Shown here: piece after piece, positions 46,597 through 49,913 of the stretch | Numbering within the stretch: position 1 is the first letter of the stretch | Layout of the letters: each line of letters opens with the position of its first letter | DNA from: GCA-2686265 sp036010965 | GTDB lineage: Bacteria; Planctomycetota; UBA1135; GCA-002686595 | DNA length: 49,913 nt | Direction: 5' to 3' | Assembly: GCA_036010965.1 (NCBI GenBank) | Contig: DASCMO010000019.1 | Span: forward strand, 1 to 49,913 | Program-made: the position numbers and the translations under genes | The notes under the pieces: model-generated | Databases searched by the model: none | Told to the model about the DNA's origin: nothing | Seen by the model: only the letters and a program-made list of their open reading frames with translations

Positions 46597-48817
46597 GAGT
46601 GGCAAGCGTGCTCCTCACGCTCGGTGCGGCTTGCGGTGGAGACGCTCTCCAGGAGGCGCACGAGGAGGCTCTAGAGGCGGCTCGCGACCGCGAGGGGCAC
46701 GAGCGCATGGTCGCGCTGCTACGGGGCGTGGCCGAACGCGTGCCCCTGGAGAACTCCTACCTCGGTGACCGCGCCCTGCGAAACGCCCTGGGCATCCTGG
46801 AGCGCCTGGACGCCGATGTTCACGCGGGCGTGCGCGCTACCAGCTCATCATAGTCGGCGCCTGGGAGCTGCGCGCCGGCCGCTTGGAAGACGCCCTGGGC
46901 CATCTTCAGGCCTGCGAGACCGTGCTCGTCGATCTACCCGACGATGAGCGCCCGCGCTCCGCCGAGCACTTCAACTACATCCTGGGCGTCTGCCATCTAC
47001 GGATCGGGGAGATCGCGAACTGCGCAGCTCGGCACACATCGGCCAGTTGCCTCCTCCCGCTCGAGGGAGGTGCGATCCACGTGGACCAAGACGGTTCCCG
47101 CTCCGCGATCCCCTACTTCGAGAGGGTGCTCGCCGAGCGATCGCCGGACGATGCGCTGCACCTCGGGGCGCGCTGGCTCATGAACATCGCCTACATGACG
47201 CTCGGGGAACATCCGGAAGGTGTCCCGACCGAACACCTGATCCCGCCCGAACGTTTCGTATCAGCTGTGGAGTTTCCGCGCTTCAAGGACATCGCGACCG
47301 AATTGGGCCTGAACACCTTTGACCTGTGCGGCAGCGTCGTGGTCGAGGACTTTGACGGCGACGGCCTGCTCGACCTGCTCCACTCGACCTGGGATCCAGA
47401 GCGCCCGCTGCACTTCCAGCACAACGAGGGCGACGGGACCTTCACCGAGCGCGACGCCTTCGGCGGGATCAGGGGCGGTCTCAACATGATCCACGGCGAC
47501 TACGACGGCGACGGCGACGTGGATGTGCTGATCCTGCGCGGCGCTTGGATGGTCGGCGATGCCGGGCGGATCCCGAACTCGCTCCTTCGAAACGACGGGC
47601 GCGGCCACTTCACGGACATGACCTTCCGCGCCGGTCTGGGCGAGGCTCACTATCCTTCCCAGACAGCCGCATGGGCCGATTTCGACAACGACGGCGACCT
47701 CGACCTCTTCGTCGGGAATGAGTCCGTCCCCACCCGGCCCTTCCCCTGCCAGCTCTTCCGCAACGAGGGCGACGGAACCTTCGTCGACGTGGGCGGGGAG
47801 GCGGGCGTCCAGAACGGCGGCTACACCAAGAGCGTCACCTGGGGCGACTACGACGGCGACCGCTACCCCGACCTGTACGTTTCGAACCTGGGCGGCGAGA
47901 ACCGCCTCTATCACAACGAAGGCGACGGCACCTTCACGAACGTGGCACCCGCACTCGGGGTCGACTTGCCGCACGCGAGTTTCCCGGCCTGGTTCTGGGA
48001 CTACGACAACGACGGCGCGCTCGACCTGTACGTGTCGAGCTATGCAGAGAACACATCGCTGGGCCGTCTGGCGCCGGTGGTTGCGAGCTTCCTCGATTTG
48101 CCTCACGATGCGGAGCTGCCACGCCTGTACCGCGGCGACGGTGCGGGCGGCTTCGAGAATGTGGCGCGCGAGCAGGGCCTGGAACGGATGTCGCTTCCCA
48201 TGGGGGCGAACTTCGGTGATCTCGACAACGACGGCTTCCTCGAGTTCTATCTCGGCACGGGCTATCCGTTCCTGGACGGTCTAATGCCGAACGTGATGTA
48301 CTGGAATCGTCGCGGAGAGAACTTCGTGGACATCAGCAGCGCCGGCGGCTTCGCCCACCTCCAGAAGGGCCACGGCATCGCCTTCGCCGACCTCGACAAC
48401 GATGGGGACCAGGATGTCTTCGAGCAGATGGGAGGGGCTTTTCGCGGGGACGGCTTTGGAAACGTCCTCTTCGAGAACCCCGGTTTCGGCAACCACTGGC
48501 TCAAGATCGAACTCGTCGGCGTGCGATCCAACCGCTCGGCGATCGGCGCTCGTTTGCGCCTCGAGGTCGTCGAGGACGGGACCGTGCGCTCCGTCTACCG
48601 ACACGTGAACGGCGGCGGGAGCTTTGGTGGCAACCCCCTCACCCAGCACGTTGGGATCGGAGCGGCCGAGCGCGTGCGTGTGTTGGAGGTCTACTGGCCG
48701 GCCAGCGACACGACCCAACGCTTCGAGGACCTGGCCGCTGACCGGCACCTGCGGATCGTCGAGGGCGAGGACTCTTTCGTGGTCATCGAGGAGGTCCGCT
48801 TCGAGTTCGCGCGGTAG
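46581..48817 (+). pseudogene. ASPIC/UnbV (FG-GAP) lipoprotein, interrupted by a frameshift near 46820-46835
   Basis: ATG 46581 overlaps the end of the preceding gene and starts a lipoprotein signal (MAERLGVASVLLTLGAAC). That frame stops at 46853, after LERLDADVHAGVRA. A different frame then takes over with RYQLIIVGAWELRAGRLEDALGHLQ and runs to 48817 without another signal or good start (only a TTG at 46883). A single missing base, or two extra, in the GC-rich run around 46820-46835 explains this. The rest is a normal ASPIC/UnbV protein: TPR-like start, LRIGEIANC/ASCLLPLEGGAIH, FG-GAP repeats (VEDFDGDGLLDLLHS, DYDGDGDVDVLIL, DFDNDGDLDLFVGNE, DYDNDGALDLYVSSY, DLDNDGDQDVFEQMG) and the ASPIC domain (SAIGARLRLEVVEDG). 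It may be a sequencing error in an intact gene or a real mutation. Confidence 0.78.
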
Positions 48818-48825
48818 AGCGCAGC

Positions 48826-49913
48826 CTACTTCTCGACCAGGAAGCTCCCGATCGCCAGGGCGTCGAGGCCGCAGGAGTAGAAGCTGCGCAGAGCCTCGGC
48901 GGGGGTACAGACGATTGGTTCGCCGCTCACGTTCAAGGAGGTGTTGATCACGAACGGCGTGCCCGTCTCCTCTTCGAAGTGCCGCAGGAGGGAGTGGTAA
49001 CGGGGGTTGGCCTCCTCGCAGACGACGTGCGGGCGGGTCGTGCCGTCAGTGTGGCTGCACTGCTCCATCACCGCGCGGCGATCCTCTCGCACCGGCAGGG
49101 CAATGGTCATGAAAGAAGCGTCGTCCGCGCCCGTGATCAGCTCGTCCTCACGCCCAGGGAGGATCGAAGGGCAGAAAGGGCGCCAGGTCTCGCGCGACTT
49201 GACCTCGCGATTCAATCGCTCGCTCGCGTCGGGGTTGCGTGGGTCGGCCAGGATCGAGCGCGCCCCAAGGGCACGCGGACCGAGCTCCATGCGGCCCTGG
49301 AACCAGCCGACGGCCTGGCCCTGGGCGAGCCTCTTCGCTGTCGCTTCGGCGATGTTCGCGGGCTCGCTGAACGAGACCTTGCTGAAGCGCAGCACCTCAC
49401 GGATCTCGCCGTCGGAGAACTCGGGGCCCAGGTGGGCGCTCGTGAGTTCGCGCTTGATGCGATCGCCACCTTGACGTGCGACGACCATCGCCGCTCCGAT
49501 CGAGGAGCCCGCATCGTTGCTGGCGGGAAAGGCGAAGACGCGTTCGATGCCCGACTTACCCAGCAGGCTGCCGTTCATCTTGCAGTTCAAGCCGACGCCG
49601 CCTGCGATGCACAGGTTTCTCGTCGTGAGACCACTCAGTGCGCCGGACACGATGTCGCCCACAGCCTCCTCGAGTCGCCGCTGAACGCCCCAGGCGAGGT
49701 CCACATAGGCTGGGTCGAGGAGCCGCGCCTGGTCGGCCCGGTTTCTCGATCCCAGCGGCCTCAGCTGAGAGTCAAAGCCGGTGATGAAGTCCGCCAGCTT
49801 GTCGGTGAAGCGCTCGGCGTAAGAGTGGGCCCCGAAGCGCGTGAAGGTGGGGTCCACCTCGTAGGCTCCGTCATCGGTCGCGAGGATCGTCTGTAGCCGT
49901 TCGGGCCAAGGAT
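48826..49913 (-). CDS. NodU/CmcH-family carbamoyltransferase, 5' end cut by the window edge
   Basis: The frame is open through the right edge, so the N-terminus is missing; about 360 residues remain. Visible conserved blocks are ATDDGAYEVDPTFTRFG, NLCIAGGVGLNCKMNG, VFAFPASNDAGSSIGAA, QGQAVGWFQGRMELGPRALGARSILADPR (in parts), RETWRPFCPSILPG, and NTSLNVSGEPIVCTPAEAL near the C-terminus. These belong to the carbamoyltransferase group that uses carbamoyl phosphate to carbamoylate sugars or antibiotics (NodU, CmcH, TobZ): the end of the TsaD-like domain plus the C-terminal domain. The acceptor is unknown; sugar nucleotides or surface glycans are the usual guess. It converges on the ASPIC/UnbV gene with 8 bases between the stops. 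Confidence 0.88.
   Translation of the reverse strand, partial: PWPERLQTILATDDGAYEVDPTFTRFGAHSYAERFTDKLADFITGFDSQLRPLGSRNRADQARLLDPAYVDLAWGVQRRLEEAVGDIVSGALSGLTTRNLCIAGGVGLNCKMNGSLLGKSGIERVFAFPASNDAGSSIGAAMVVARQGGDRIKRELTSAHLGPEFSDGEIREVLRFSKVSFSEPANIAEATAKRLAQGQAVGWFQGRMELGPRALGARSILADPRNPDASERLNREVKSRETWRPFCPSILPGREDELITGADDASFMTIALPVREDRRAVMEQCSHTDGTTRPHVVCEEANPRYHSLLRHFEEETGTPFVINTSLNVSGEPIVCTPAEALRSFYSCGLDALAIGSFLVEK

Overview
The window is a GC-rich chromosomal segment. Its gene content points to a secretion-rich member of the Planctomycetota: an ECF sigma factor next to a Ser/Thr kinase with TPR repeats, several ASPIC/UnbV (FG-GAP) proteins, Tat-exported sulfatase and sugar-isomerase-like proteins, a DUF3500 protein, and an arylsulfotransferase whose C-terminal domain I associate with secreted proteins of this phylum. 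The lineage assignment is inferred from these families, not from any rRNA or marker tree. No tRNA, rRNA, CRISPR array, IS element or phage gene was seen.

Layout. 1-1209: 3' part of a secreted arylsulfotransferase-like gene. 1348-8620: a complete phosphate regulon, phoB-phoR then pstS-phoU-pstC-pstA-pstB1-pstB2, with a Pho box in front of pstS. Two things are unusual here. PhoU is fused to a low-molecular-weight-phosphatase/ArsC-like domain that has lost its catalytic Cys. The two PstB ATPases carry complementary defects, as expected of an asymmetric heterodimer. 8869-13318: a tightly overlapping five-gene operon (lipase-like hydrolase, membrane-anchored and soluble DUF4442 hot-dog proteins, NMO/FabK-type flavoprotein, trans-enoyl-reductase-like dehydrogenase), probably for lipid modification. 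13320-19107 (minus): ECF sigma, Ser/Thr kinase-TPR and a secreted glycosidase-like protein in one operon. 19254-21167 (minus): a sulfatase-fold protein without the formylglycine residue. 21489-34460: one gene of about 4,300 codons joining a periplasmic HEAT-repeat region, a membrane GT2 glycosyltransferase and a periplasmic clan GH-A glycoside hydrolase.

34619-48817 carries two genes interrupted by in-frame TGA codons that look like selenocysteine codons. One is a thioredoxin-fold protein with a W-U-G-P-C active site (TGA at 35423-35425). The other is a large ASPIC/UnbV lipoprotein (TGA at 44953-44955). In both, the protein family continues in the same frame past the TGA, and a hairpin with an apical GGT sits at a distance suitable for a bacterial SECIS element. 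Between them lie a hydroxypyruvate-isomerase-like protein, a DUF3500 protein, MurJ, a SEC-C protein and a membrane-anchored purple-acid-phosphatase-like protein. A second ASPIC/UnbV lipoprotein (46581-48817) is split by a frameshift. The window ends in a truncated NodU/CmcH-type carbamoyltransferase (minus).

Several starts lie 6-15 nt behind a TAnnnT element, three of them with the longer form (T)TGCGGTAnnCT. This suggests leaderless or very short-leader transcripts driven by an extended -10 promoter.
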